From Diphasiastrum complanatum (taxonomy: Eukaryota > Streptophyta > Lycopodiopsida > Lycopodiales > Lycopodiaceae), in contig CM055102.1 in the NCBI GenBank assembly GCA_029204225.1, positions 62,293,168 through 62,357,167 on the forward strand: a stretch of DNA of 64,000 nt, given 5' to 3'. How positions within the stretch are numbered: the first letter of the stretch is position 1; every line of letters begins with the position of its first letter. Of this stretch, positions 23,214 through 56,670 are shown piece after piece. The notes beneath the pieces are model-generated. The model was not told the origin of the DNA, ran no database searches, and was given only the letters and a program-made list of their open reading frames with translations. The position numbers and the translations under genes are program-made.

Positions 23214-25737
23214 ATACACTAATAGGATATGACTAATAACTTCCACTTGAGCATCCTCCCAATGTTCCAAGTGAAGATGAACTGGATGTTGGAGCTCAAT
23301 GTGCACTATATGTTGATATGCCCTTATGTTATTTAGAAGAATAAAACATCTCATAATCCAGCTTCTTCCAAAGAGATATATATTGGATATCCAGATGCCA
23401 TGTCCTCCCGATAAAATCAAATTATGGCATACATTATCAACAATTCCAGTCTCTCCAAACAACAACGTTGCTAGTTTTTTATGTTTAATAGAAAAATCCT
23501 TAAATGTGAGAGTCTTGAGTCGAATTCATAATCATTCCAAGACACACCCCTCTTTCTTTCAGACAACATTGTTTATATATACCTCATCATTAGGACACAG
23601 TGATACCTGTCACAAATTCCCCTCGTGATAGGTCTATGTTTTAACTCTCATACTTCCCTCCATTCTATTCAAAGTCGATATCACTCTCCATGATCTCTTG
23701 TACATTATTTCTGGAGCCGCCATTATGTACCCTATCCTTTTAGACTCACAACATTGCTCTGATGCATGTAAATTGAAAAACATAATTGTCCATTTTCACA
23801 TTATCAAAATTCGTATTCTCTCATCAAAGTGTGGCCTATTTTTCTATAGTCAAGAATCATTTGGACTCTCTTCTTGATGGTTGACTCTAGTCACACTATT
23901 GAAAAAAGTTGATGCCCTCACAATTTGACTTTCTAATTTGTGCATGATGTTATGATTGAGTAGTTGACTGCAATAAAGCTTTTTATATTATGGACCATTG
24001 AATTGAGTTGTCAAAGGTTTCTAGACTATGAATGTTGGCATTGAATAGCTTGATCGGGTCTTGGATGTCCAATAGTGTGGACACAAGCAATTGAATTCTA
24101 TGATACGTGAAATGTTCTATGTTTCAAACTGATCTCAAGACCATCCCCGACTCTTGACTTCAATGATAATGAGACATTAGAGAGATGTGATTGCAATAAA
24201 CTTGGGATGGTGTAATTGAGTAGTTGATCCAGGCATGCTCATTCAGTGGCCTGAGTCATACGAGCATCATCTATTGAGTGGGTAAAACAATGGAATTTGA
24301 TACCCACTTGAAAGAGAATGTTCCATAACACATTATATTCTAGCGCCATTAGACCTAGTAAGCTATTCACCTTCAAAATTTGTTCAAGCTATCCTGGTGT
24401 GAAATTTGCACACATGTGAGGACAACCAAACGCATGTGATTGATCTTCTAAGGAGTGTGTGATTGCACATGAAACTATCTCTTGATTGTAGCCACCAATC
24501 TAACTAGACAATTCAAGCCAACAGCACACAAACAAGCATCTACCCACATCATTCACACATTCAGAAGATACTTGATGAAAAATTGAGTCCAATGAGAGGT
24601 TGCTCTTGGGTAGAAAGAGAAAATTGACTCTCACACTCGAGTAGAGAGAGAACATAGAAAAATTTCTAAGTGCTGGAAGCAACACTCATCAAGACTTGAT
24701 TACAATAATTTCTCAATGTATGTAAAATGAAATCTCTTTCAAATAGAGCTATCTCGAGTTCCTCCAAGAGGAAAATGTACTAACTTGATTGGACCCCATT
24801 GATTCATCATCATTCGACCTCTAGATATGCAGCTCTCATCATGATTGGGACCTCATGATTTCCACCTCACATTCTGGTTGGGCCTCATGATGTGCACCTC
24901 CAAACATGATTGATCCACATGTAATACACCTCTTAAAGTGATTGGCCTTCTAATCTATGCCTCTAAATGTGATTTGGCCAATGGATGCATTTCAATCCTA
25001 ACATTACATGACAAATGTCACTATATCAACAAAACTCAAGTTTAAGGCTTATCGACTATTCATGAATGAACTAAAATGATTATGCCTACCCTCCACACAT
25101 GGGAACATGGTCCACACATTTGTGATTTCAATATGTACATGAAATTGCAAAGTGATCAAGCTAGATTTTGGCTATTCTTTAAACTTGGCCCATGCGGCTA
25201 GTGAAGACATCACTCCTCAGTATGTCCACTAATTGAGACATCACCACATTGCACATGGACTTGTATCTGTGAGTCCCACTTTCCACTTGATATGTAATCG
25301 GATGCGTAAAGCCTTACCAGAGGGAGATTTTGGTGAAGTTCTAGATCCCTCACAGTGCCCCATTTTGAATCAAATAAACCTCTCTTACTGCCTCGAGGCT
25401 AAAAGAATGTAGTAAATCTAATAAAAGTTTGATGCAACAACCAAGAAAAACTTATAGCTATTAACCAGTAACATTATCAATGGCTTTCTACCAAAGTTCA
25501 AATGAACAATATGTCCAGGAGTGGAATCTAAAAAGCCATGAATACAAAGAACAAGATCAAAGATACCTCAAGTTTATAGCATCTCTAGAAGAAAGTAGTA
25601 CATTGTATCTTGAATGCAAGAAAACACCTCCAATAGACAACGATAATAACCCACAACCTCAGCTACAAGAAAGAAAAGAAAGGTTGTCCCAAAATTTCTT
25701 TGTAATTTTCAAACAAACTTTAAGAGAATCACTTTGT
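23214..25737. repeat. Duplicated flank of chitinase copy A
   Basis: Three parts match sequence at 29498-30820: 23214-23309 with 29498-29594; 24094-24325 with 30592-30820; 24707-25727 with 29598-30591. The order of the last two differs between copies. The remaining 23310-24093 and 24326-24706 have no counterpart in this window. Open frames (for example 25480-25797, + strand) are not recognised and are broken in the other copy. Confidence 0.85.
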
Positions 25738-27096
<1,359 letters not shown>

Positions 27097-27172
27097 CCTT
27101 CATTGTGTAGCAAAGCACCTTCAACAAACTCTCAACAAAGCCTCCTTGGTCTCCAACTTTATAGGTAGTAGC

Positions 27173-28414
27173 ATGGATCAATGCCTGAGATTGGGCACCT
27201 TGTTTTCAATGCAGTTCTTGCTCACACAAGCATCATTGTGCTTGTGTGTGGTGGGTAGGCATCACAACAACAAATTAATAAGAGCAGGCAAACTAGGAGT
27301 ACTTTCAGCTACAACAACTGGAGAAGAAGCATCCGTAGCTTCTCTCATAAGTAAGGACTTCTTTGAGAAACTATTCACACATCGCAATGATGTTGTCTAC
27401 CCTGCACAAAAAAGAGAGCTTGCTGCATTTTTTGCTCAAATATCGCACAAGACCAAAGGTATATTGAATGCATACAAACATTTATTTCATTTCAGTTTTG
27501 ACTCAAAGGTATAACCAGTGCTTGTTTTTTCCCTACCACATTCGATTGTCATCCTTGCTCCTTGCAAAAGCTAAGGGTCAATCTCAATTCCACAATGCCA
27601 GGTGGATGGGAAACGGCGCCTGATGGCCCCTTTGCATGGGGTCTTTGCTACAAAGAGGAGTTGAATGCTGCAGCCCCCTACTGTAGTCCTAGTGTTGAAT
27701 GGCCTTGTGCTTCAGGGAGAAAGTATTATGGTCGAGGTCCCATGCAACTGTCTTGGTATGTGTCTTCGATCCATTCCAACCTAGTCAATCCAATGGTCAT
27801 GTCGAGACTTTCATTAGTGAATCCTTATACACAATATTTATTTCCACATGGTGCTAGCAGAATAGTTATTGCTTTCCACAACCAAACAAGATCGAAGCTA
27901 AAAATCGATATGATCTATGTGTAGGAATTACAACTACGGACAAGCTGGTGTATTGCTTGGATTTGACGGCATAAACAACCTTGACATTGTAGCATCCGAC
28001 GCAATCATCTCATTCAAAACAGCAATATGGTTTTGGATGACTCCTCGAGCACCAAAACCTTCATGTCATGCCGTAATCATAGACGAGTGGAAGCCAACAA
28101 CCATGGACATTGAAAGAGAGACAAAATAAAATACTTTTTATAAGTTGTTGAGTTAAAAAAGGTGCTTTTTATTTTTGTTTTTACACGTAATTCCTGATAG
28201 GCAAAAAATGCAAAAAAATGACACAGTCGGTTTTTGTAGAGAGAGAAAACCAGGTTTTGGAGTCACCATTAACATCATCAATGGAGGCTTGGAGTGTGAT
28301 CGTGGAAGTGATCCTCGAGTATTAGATCGTGTCGGCTACTTCGAGCGATATTGTGCAATATTGGGGGTTCATCTAGGAAATAATTTGGATTGTGCCACCC
28401 AAAAGTCATTCTAA
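27173..28414 (+). pseudogene. GH19 class I-like chitinase, copy B, with catalytic loss and insertion
   Basis: Exon 1 (27173-27458, start chosen at MDQCLRLG) holds a hydrophobic stretch that could be a signal peptide, then LISKDFFEKLFTHRND and RELAAFFAQISHK. Intron 1 is 27459-27601. Exon 2 (27602-27755) gives [20 protein letters not shown] and [11 protein letters not shown]. Intron 2 is 27756-27924. Exon 3 starts at 27925 ([23 protein letters not shown]) and ends [11 protein letters not shown]. Faults: the general-acid Glu of the SHE motif is Lys (SHK); about 35 residues usual between HRND and the RE(I/L)AAF helix are missing; 138 bp (28112-28249) with a stop replace 9 bp present in copy A. 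There is no hevein-type Cys-rich domain. Likely inactive. Confidence 0.87.
28112..28249. repeat. 138-bp insertion in chitinase copy B exon 3
   Basis: Absent from copy A. It begins GAAAGAGAGACAAAA and ends GAGAGAGAAAA, and brings an in-frame TAA. Part of it (CCTGATAGGCAAAAAATGC ... GACACAGTCGG) resembles the LTR at 13.9-14.4 kb (TTGACAGGCGAAAAATGC ... GACATTGTCG). It does not start with GT, so an intron covering exactly this segment is unlikely. Confidence 0.65.
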
Positions 28415-28689
28415 GAGAGATGCAATATATTACTTCCTATAAATATAGATCAACATGTAATTAGACACACAACAATATCAAGAAGAAGGTTGTTGTGTAA
28501 AGTACATGGGCTTCATAGTGGACTTGAAGTCTCAAGTAAACTATGTACAAATTTGGAAAACGTAAACATTGGTGTCCAAAATATGTCATCAAAATATTTA
28601 CTAAATCTTTGTGAAGCTTTCTCTTTCACAATTGCTTGTTGAATTCATGCTTGTTAACTTCTTGAATTATTTTTTGTTTACTTTATAAG

Positions 28690-29415
28690 CTCCTTACATG
28701 TAACTTCCAAAAAGATGGTAAGAGCATAGTGATGACAAAGAATAAAAGTGATAATCCCTCTCCCAGTATCTATTACTTTAGTTCCTTACATGAGAACTTA
28801 CAAAAAGATGGTAAGAACATAGTGATGACAAAGAATACAAGTGATAATCCCTCTCTGAGTTTGTATTAGAGGAATCCAACACGACATGCCAATATCTTTC
28901 AACAAATTATTCAGGCTACGAGCCATACAAGGTGTGAGCCAAACATTGGGACACATTCTCATCAAAAGCCTTCTCATCTACACTACTTGATGCCACACCC
29001 TCTCCAAGAAGTTGAATGACATTTGCTGGTCCACCTTGTTGCAAAGCTTTAGTCCAAATCTCAAGCAGCCTCTTTCCACTCTTTTTACCTTCTAGGTTAT
29101 TTATGGTGTTCACAAAGTATGTCTGACCCCGTGCATAACCAACTCGTGGTATTGCTCCGACCAACATCGATTTTGTACACACCTTACCTCTCTCATCATT
29201 CATAAATTACATCTAACCCTTTGTCCAATTTGGCCTTCTAAAGTTGAAGCAACGTTTATGGTATTCCTTCATAATCAAGAGGACCATAACTAGGGCCAAT
29301 CTTAAAAAGTTGGGCAACCACTTCCCTCTAAGCATTTGTCCTAGTTGCATTGAAAGGAATTTCACAACGATAGAAACATCATGCAATATCTAGATTTGCC
29401 TTTCCCTTCAACTCA
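28690..29415 (-). pseudogene. hAT transposase remnant (DUF659), copy B
   Basis: Minus strand, in order: FYRCEIPFNATRT, LFKIGPSYGP, YEGI, EKAKLDKGLDVIYE, then RGQTYFVNTI, LLEIWTKALQQ, GPANVIQLL, CPNVWL.PCMARSLNNLLKD, and ILCHHYVLTIF. These correspond to the N-terminal half of plant hAT transposases (IPFN, GPGYKPP, NVVQVVTDN, CAAH.L.L.LEDIG, F(I/L)Y.H..VL). Frameshifts and stops interrupt it, and the C-terminal dimerisation domain was not seen. It sits tail-to-tail with chitinase copy B, as in copy A. Confidence 0.75.
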
Positions 29416-29497
29416 AGAACCAGTGTACTTCCTAGGTTGCCTTGCACTACATGTATTGAAGATAGCTTATTAGACTCAAATGTAGATGTACTCTGAA

Positions 29498-30820
29498 ATA
29501 CACTAATAGGATATGACCAATAACTTCCACTTGAGCATCCCCCCAATGTTCCAAGTGAAAATGGACTGGATGTTGGAGCTCAATGTGCACTATAACCATA
29601 ATTCTCAATGTAGGGACAATGAAATCTCATTCAAATAGAGCTATCTTGAGTTCCTCTAGGAAGAAAATGCAATAACTTAATTGGACCCCATTAATTCATC
29701 CTTATTGGACCTCTAGATATGCACCTCTCATCATGATTGGACCTCATGATTTCCACCTCACATTGGCCTCATGATGTGCACCTCTGAACATGATTGATCC
29801 ACATGTAATACACGTCTTGCCTTGTGATCTATGCCTCTAAATGTGATTGGGCCAAATGGATGCATTTCAATCCTAACATTATGTGACAAATGTCACTATC
29901 TCACTAGAACCCAAGTTTAAGGCCTATCGACTATTCATGAATGAACTAAAATGATTATGCCTACCCTCCACACATGGGAACATGGTCCACACATGTGTGA
30001 TTTCATTATGTACATGAAATTGCAAAGTGATCAAGCTAGATTTTGCCTATTCTTCAGACTTGGCCCATGCGACTAGTGAAGACATCACTCCTCAGTATGT
30101 CCACTAATTGAGACATCACTACATCGCACATGGACTTGTATCTGTGAGCCCCACTTTCCACTTGATAGGGTAATAGGATGAGTAAAGCCTTACCAGAGGG
30201 AGAAGTTCTAGATCCCACATAGTGCCCCATTTTGAATCTAATAAACCCCTCTTACTGCCTCGAGGCTAAAAGAATGTAGTAAATCTAATAAAAGTTTTAT
30301 GCAACAACCAAGAAAAACTTCTAGCTATTAACCAGCCAAATTATCAATGGCTTTCTACCAAAGTTCAAATGAACAATATTTCCAGGAGTGGAATCTAAAA
30401 AGCCATGAATACAAAGAACAAGGTCAAAGATACCTCAAGTTTATAGTATCTCTAGAAGAAAGTAGTACATTGTATCTTGAATGCAAGAAACACCTCAATA
30501 GACAATGATAATAACCCACAACCTCAGCTACAAGAAAGAAAAGAAAGGTTGTCACAAAATTTCTTTGTAATTTTCAAACAAACTTTAAGAGAATTCTATG
30601 ATACATGAAATGTTCTATGTTTCAAAATGATCTCAAGACCATCCCCGACTCTTGACTTCGATGATAATGAGACATTAGAGAGATGTGATTGCAATAAACT
30701 TGGGATGGTGTTATTGAGTAGTTGATCCATGCATGCTCGTCCGGTGACCTGAGTAATACGAGCAACATCTATTGAGTGGGTAAAACAATGGATTTTGATA
30801 CCCACTTGAAAGAGAAGGTT
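29498..30820. repeat. Duplicated flank of chitinase copy B
   Basis: Counterparts at 23214-23309, 24707-25727 and 24094-24325, in that order. The join at about 30591 has AGAGAAT(T)C in common between the two partner sequences. Copy B lacks the 23310-24093 and 24326-24706 sequences of copy A. Confidence 0.85.
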
Positions 30821-30899
30821 CCTCACATCATCATTCCGGCTAATCCCATCTCTAGAACAAAGGGTATCCATTCTTGTCAATTTCTATTCGAATGTCAAA

Positions 30900-31700
30900 C
30901 TATTAGAAGAACATCGAAGACCTGGCCATCTTTGATGACTTCAACCATCAAATCACATGACTACTCACAGTCGACCAAAGTATTCAAAGTATCCGAAGTG
31001 TCCGACTTATCCAACTACTTCGACGATCAAGTCACCTGACTAGTTCACCAATCAAGTCATCCAACTACTTTAGTGATCGACTCGTTCGACTACTTCAAAT
31101 CATCTGTCTCGTCTGACCGATATACAATTGTACAGATGTCATGTTGTACATCAAATATCTATATAGTACATTCACGACCAATATCTAGTTAATCTAAACT
31201 AGTCTTGTAATTATATATTAGTTAAGCAATTCTTGTAATCACAAAATGTTGTGTATATATACATCTCTAGCTCGCATTCGACGTGGTGCATCAGAGTGGA
31301 AGATTCAACATCCAAACTACGCCATTTGAGTTGTAGTCACTTGTGTTGTTCTTGCTCCATACTGAGAAAATGCTCTTATGACAAGCATTCATTGTGAGAT
31401 ATAGACAACACCTTCTACTATTTGTGTCTAACATGGATATGTATGTGTTGTGATTGATTGCACTTTCTGATTACTTGTCTTAGCTCGTTCGCTGATTGAA
31501 TCACGAACGTCTTCGACTCCTTAGAATTCAATCAAACGACAACTGTCTTTGACGCTTGAGGAACAAACACTATCTTTCTACACTACCACTTTGAATTCTG
31601 AATTGAATTTCGCTTTCAACCGATCAACAATAATTTTGCACACTATCAATCCTCTTTGGTGACTGTACTCAAATCTAAGATTTTGTTTGAGTATGAAATT
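30900..31700 (+). repeat. LTR-like promoter region
   Basis: A TCGA-rich part (30900-31100) is followed by TGTGTATATATACATC (TATA-like, near 31252-31267) and a T-rich 3' part, the usual layout of a copia LTR on the + strand. No partner LTR, PBS or clear TG/CA ends were found, so this is tentative. The copia pol remnant next to it runs on the opposite strand. Confidence 0.35.
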
Positions 31701-31839
31701 ATCTTAGCAGTCCCCAATGCATGAGCTGTGATTCTATTCGACATTTTCTATCTCTTCCTTTGTTGGGATCGTTCTTGCCGATAGTTAGTAGCAGCCCAAA
31801 TTAGGGGGAGCTGTTTCACTTTCTCTCTTCCTTCTCCAA

Positions 31840-32650
31840 CATTGACAAGTCTAGCTTTTATTCAATCAACGCTTCCATCCGCCTTGTATTTGATTTTGAA
31901 TCTCCATTTGCAATCAACAACATTTCTATTGACAAACAATTCGACAATAGTCCAAGCTTGGTTCTTGATGAGAGATGTGTACTCTCTATCCATGGGTTCC
32001 CTCCATTGATTGGGAGTCGAGATGACTAAGTGCTTTTTCGACAGTAGTCTGCTTTCGAATAAGATAAGCTGTAGATTTTTCGATATACCTTGTAGGCGGT
32101 CTATGTTCTCTTGTCAATCTTCCCGGAGATAAGCGAGGTTGGTCGTTTCCTTGATTATATTGTTGCCGATGAGCTGCAACATCTTCTTATGATTCGTTAT
32201 TAATAAGCTATTCGTCTGGTGTAGACAAGCTTGGACCTTTGACAGAATCAGTCGAGTTGAGGACAAAAATGTTCAATACTTTGAGAGTGTTCGACAATTC
32301 GACTATATGAGTTTTGCCGTTGCCTTTGACGTCAATAAACTGATCTTTGATAAAGACAATATCCCGATTGGTGAATATCTTCGATTTGACAAGATCATAC
32401 AACTTTTAAGCTTTATCTGCAATAGTATAACCGATGAAAATATATTTGATGTAGTGAAAGTCGAGCTTCTTCCTTATATCATGAGGTATCTACGTAAGCG
32501 ATACATCCAAACATGCATAAATCAGATAGTGATGGTTTGGAGCGTGTCCAAACTTCATAAGGTGTTTTGTTTGAGAGTCCTTTAGTCGAGAATCTATTTT
32601 GAATAGTAGCTGCAGTGGAAACAACTTCAGCCCAGAAGAATTTGTGTCAT
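31840..32650 (-). pseudogene. Ty1/copia integrase end and RT start, fragment
   Basis: Minus strand: (NKFF)WAEVVSTAA, KTPYEVWTRSKPSL, CMFGCIAY, DIRKKLDFHYIKYIFIGYT, YDLVKSKIFTNRDIVFIKDQ, then DREYTSLIKNQAW and VVDCKWRFKIKYKADGS, breaking off at KARLV. Stops and shifts are present. It belongs to the same family as the 14.4-16.5 kb element. Confidence 0.88.
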
Positions 32651-32974
32651 GTGTCAAACCCAATCAAATAGTCATAGCCATGCCACTAAAGCGAAAATCA
32701 AGCAAACAACATAGCATTCATAGGCATAAAATACAAAATACAAATAGAACTTCAAAGAGTTATTAATAGAATTCAAAGGGATGGAAGCAAATGAAAGAGA
32801 GATAACGGGTGGCCGGAGAGGCCGGCGTGCGGCCTAGGAAGAAACTCAAAAAGTCAAAAGGGAAGGAGGAAGCGAGGAGAAAGGAAGGAATGCTCGCGAG
32901 AAGAGGCCCGACCGATGGAAAATGATCGCCAACTGGTAGGCTACGACAGGGTTGTTCCGCCGCCATTTTTTTTT

Positions 32975-33008
32975 AATATTTAATATATTTATAATAATAT
33001 TAAATATT
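32975..33008. repeat. AT-only inverted repeat (12-bp arms)
   Basis: AATATTTAATAT (32975-32986) and its reverse complement (32997-33008) can form a hairpin with a 10-nt loop, in a nearly pure AT stretch ~640 bp upstream of the TTC5-like start codon. It directly follows a GC-rich block (32800-32965). Confidence 0.7.
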
Positions 33009-33647
33009 TAAAAGTTAAAATATTAAAAGAACAAGTATTGTTGGTGTGTCATGCATGTTGAGAGCCTGCGGAAATATGCAAGAAAAAGAGAGAGATACAA
33101 ACTTTTGGTTATCGATGACTTGCACATAAAGGTGCATCTAAAGCGTGAACATGCATTCAAAAAAAAGAGAGGGACATAATTTTTTTTGCTATTTACGACT
33201 TGCATCTAAAAGAACCATTGCAATACAATTCTTAACAATGTGGTTTTTGTGTGTGCATACCCTTATAAGTTAAGACATTGATAACGTTAACTTTTGCATG
33301 AATTCCATTGATCAACTTGAACACATACTTAATTTTTTAGCAAATCATCAATTGTTAAATTTATCTCAACAAAACCAAAAATAAAAGATATGCATATTTG
33401 TGTGTACATGCATGCATAAACTGGTTTCGCAACACCAAAGGGTTTTCATAAGGTGTGTTAGTTAGGTAGGGCCAGAGAGTGTATCCAAAAAGCTTCCAAG
33501 GGCTTTTTCTTGTCACTTAGTAGCACAGATCAGATTAAGCACGACACAGTGCACTATTTGCCCAGGGTGGGTACCTGGGGCTTGAGGGATAAAAGAGCGA
33601 TAAGGTCGACAGCCAGCTTTTCTACAAAGAAAGGGAGAGAGACACAG

Positions 33648-53202
<19,555 letters not shown>

Positions 53203-54600
53203 TCATCCCCAGCAATTGCTGTTGAATGACTGCCCTGTTTCTGTACAAGATGCAGTCTGCTCTATGGTTCATGCAGACCATGTTCCTTCCTAAAAGGCAA
53301 TCTAGTCATTGCATGGTCCTCTGTATATATCGTAGTGAGACAGAGTACGAGTGCTCAATAGTATTCTATGGCTTGCAGTTTATTGTGTTAAAAAATATAT
53401 ATGTATTTCCACAAGTTGTTTCCATCCAAAGCTGAGCATTATCAGGTTACTATCTACATGCTCATAGTCAGGGCCACCAGCTTTTGGACCTCTGAACCTG
53501 CTGTAAGTTGCCACAATCGAATCATTGTCATCCTCCTAGAGGCTTTCTTCCATGCTGTAATCACACACTTCAAAATAGATTTTGACATGTTTCTGAAAAG
53601 ATTCTGTGCTACTGGAGGGCAGATGTTGTGAGGGATACAATCTATGGGCTAAGCTGCAAACACGACTGGCCTCCAGGATCTAATGTTCATAGTGGTTCTT
53701 AAAATTATTGGGCTAAAATATGTGGATTGCAATTGCAATTACAATATGGACAATGTTTCTAATGAGGTTGACATTGCAGGAATGCTAGGCCAACAAGGGC
53801 CTAGAAGCATTGCTGGAAATCGTTCACCTATCTGAGTTACTAGAGATTCTGGACTTCACATCAATGCTCGTCTTTCGAAGCTGTTTGAGAGAGAGGGATC
53901 GTGAGACATGGATGTGAAATATTTGTTTCTTTTTGCAATGGTATTTGGTAGCACCAGCTTTTATTATGCACAATAAATACATCGTACATCCCCGTACACA
54001 CCTTGCCAATATCAGAGCACAAGGCTTCCTAGTTCTCTGATTCCCGCAGCAACCAGGACTGGAGTTTAGTCTTTATGGACACAGGGACCACTGTTATCCA
54101 ATTTGGCTACTGCAGTCTGCAGGGGATGGCATATTTATTTTAATATGTTATATAGATGTTCATGTATATTTCATATAAACATAATTAGATGTACTATAAA
54201 CAGAACATTCTGAAAGAAACACCATGAAATGTGTTAGCGGTTTTAATCTTCTTACCATCTTGCAAATTGTAAGGTATGAAAAGCTGTCCGCTAAAATACG
54301 AGTATTTTTTTATGCTGAAACTGCAGTATCTGTGCCATATCATTCGAGATTGACTACGATAAGGTTGGTAAGGTACGAAGTGGCATATCCAGAAAATGAT
54401 TCATCAAGTAAAATTATTTTCAGACGTTACGTCCTAAAAGGAGTGGAGGATAAGCGAAATAATTGCCATCAAATGCACAGGATGCACTTGTACTTAGAAT
54501 GGGTAGGATGCTATAGAATAAAAAATACATGAGTCATGCTGAACAGTAAGGAGAACAACAATCAATAGCCATGTAAAGTGCCTAGGATGGATACGAAGGG
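53203..54600. other. 3' flank of the TTC5-like gene, no second gene seen
   Basis: No open frame with recognisable motifs. It may contain the 3' UTR or a last coding exon of the TTC5-like gene, since the stop at 53200-53202 is uncertain. AT-rich around 54130-54200. Confidence 0.4.
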
Positions 54601-54903
54601 AGAGAGTGCAATAAACTAGAGGGAGCCTTTGTCACGATGTTGACAATTGTATCTGAATCATTCACCTGCAATGACAAAAGCACAACAATATGCAATCACA
54701 CAAGCATACACAAGGGAGCACACCATAAACCCTGAATAGGCACTGCCACATTATCTTGAAGACAATTGTACAATAGGGAAGTAGTGGAAAGCTCTAAATG
54801 TAACTTCTACCCTACTCACGTCTGAACACAATCTAAGTAAACAAATAAACTATCACAAAATATACAAGGCTAGCTAGTTATTAGGACCTTGAAATTTCCT
54901 ACA
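54600..54903 (-). repeat. Probable copia LTR (start at 54903)
   Basis: Minus strand AAGAGAGAA (54912-54904, PPT-like) is followed by TGTAGGAAATTTC at 54903, next to RNase H remains. The other end was not found; the lower bound is a guess. Confidence 0.45.
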
Positions 54904-56670
54904 TTCTCTCTTAATAACTATTTTATTTGGCTTAACACTAGAGCATATATACAAAGTATTGAATATTCAATGTATCATCTACTTGCTTGTTCATGGGACA
55001 CAATACACAAGCTCCATCTCTTTTGCTTGTATGTTGTCTTTGATAAAGTGGCAGTGGACCTATAGTTGCATCCAAATGAAAGTTATGATACTTCGCACTT
55101 TTGGACATTCTGTGCAGTCTCCAAAGCTAAACACATTCACATTTGTTGTTGCTTTGTATTTTGCCTCAAGGTAACACAACTACAAGTAGCTTTTCACTTG
55201 TCCATAATACTAACTAATGTGTTCTACATCACTAGCCTAGTTAGCATTCCAAAATTCCTATAAAATAAAATATGAACACTTTGTATACATGACCAAAATT
55301 GAATGTACTATTGACATGGAACTCTTTTAAGTGCACACTGATGTGATTTCCTAGGGTTTGCCAAAAATGATTGATTGTACCAACAACATAAGGTATATGA
55401 GGCCTAGTGGTGGTAGTGTTAGTGAGGCTTTCCATCATGTGTCTAAAAAGGATCTTATTTATCTTATATTTTGATTTTATCGAATGGGACTTAAGATTAG
55501 CTTTGAGGAGTGATAGTTGCACTCCAGCATGTTGAATCTTGGAAGCAATTAATTAGTATATACTTTATTTGATTAAAAAAAGTGCTATCACCTTGTCTCC
55601 ATACGTCAATATCCAAACAAAAGTGTAGTTGTCCTGAAATCTTTCATTTCAAATTCAGGAGACAAACTTCTCTTTATTTCATCAATCATGCAACTATCGC
55701 TTTTTATGCGATAATCTAATCAACTACATATAAGATCAAGTTGAAAAATTCCATTCTCGTTATGGAATATATAAACACTCAGATTTATCATACTCTTGAC
55801 AATTAATCCTTGGTGGGATAATCATCTATTCTACAATACCAAGCATGAGGTGTTAGCTCAAGACAATACAAGGTCGTTTTCAATTTCCACACATAAGATT
55901 CTTTGCCTTGTACTTGAAAACCTATTGGTTGTTTCACAAAAACATCCTCGTCTATGTATCCATTTGGAAATCTTGATTTCTTATAAATTCCATTCATATT
56001 GAGTTGCAAGTGCTATTATGGAACAAATTGCATGCATATGCGACATAGGGAAAAATGTCCTTTCATAATCAATCCCTTTCTTATAGACATAACATTTGGT
56101 TACTAGCATATCCTTGCACTTGTTAGTTGTCCCATCCTAATTGTGGTTGAGTGTGAAGCCTCTTCAGAGGTAATTGGTTCATGATTGATCAAAACGGAAG
56201 CCATAAGTGCCATATCACAATCTTATGGTGTATAAACTTCCATCCTAATATGAATGCTTGGGTTTTGCTCTCCATTTTGATGTGTAATATATGGCAATGC
56301 AAACCATATTGTGCTTTCTTGCTCTCTTCAACATGAATGTTATAGTTTACTGAGCTACTCTTGGTTCAGAATAGCCCAATTTGAGATATTTGTCATTTAA
56401 AAATATAATCTTCATAGGAGTAATCTGATGTGAAACCCTCTTGACCACCACTTTTTTTGAAGTTCTCAACGATTTTGTTTGCCATAGATGCATCTTTCAC
56501 ATGTTGGCTCTTCCTTGTCAAGAGTAGGTAGTCCCATTACCATATCATGCTTTCAAATAAGCCTATGCCAAAAATTACTTTGTGAAAATTTGGATGATAT
56601 GAGACCATGTTGCTTCCTAATATTGGCATTCAATTTGTAAAGCGTACTATTAGAGTCATGATAGCTTTGG
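54904..56670 (-). pseudogene. Strongly decayed copia pol (pre-integrase, RT, RNase H)
   Basis: Minus strand, in order: NSTLYKLNAN, FWHRLI and MVMGLPTLDKEEPTCERCIY (pre-integrase HHCC, 56660-56470); EEASHSTT; KKGIDYERTFFPMSHMHAIC and ALATQYEW; DEDVFVKQPIGFQV, WKLKTTLYCLELTPHAWYCR (RT, 56160-55803, with LYGLKQAPRAW mutated); RPHIPYVVGTINHFW (55450 area); CYLEAKYKATTNV and HFIKDNIQAKEMELVYCV (RNase H, 55180-54990). The integrase core and YVDD region are not readable. It is the oldest-looking copia of the window. Confidence 0.8.

Noticed and set aside
30596-30880. 94-codon minus-strand frame as a gene
   Set aside because: It lies in the duplicated non-coding flank; the copy at 24094-24325 does not keep it open.
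30900-31700. Treating this LTR-like region as the LTR of the copia remnant at 31.84-32.65 kb
   Set aside because: Its TATA-to-T-rich order points to the + strand while the pol remnant is on the minus strand, and no PPT or PBS lies between them.
53226-53631. Open frames after exon 13 as the TTC5 C-terminus
   Set aside because: None shows the expected K(S)IRV...L.VNG-type pattern or a fitting acceptor phase.
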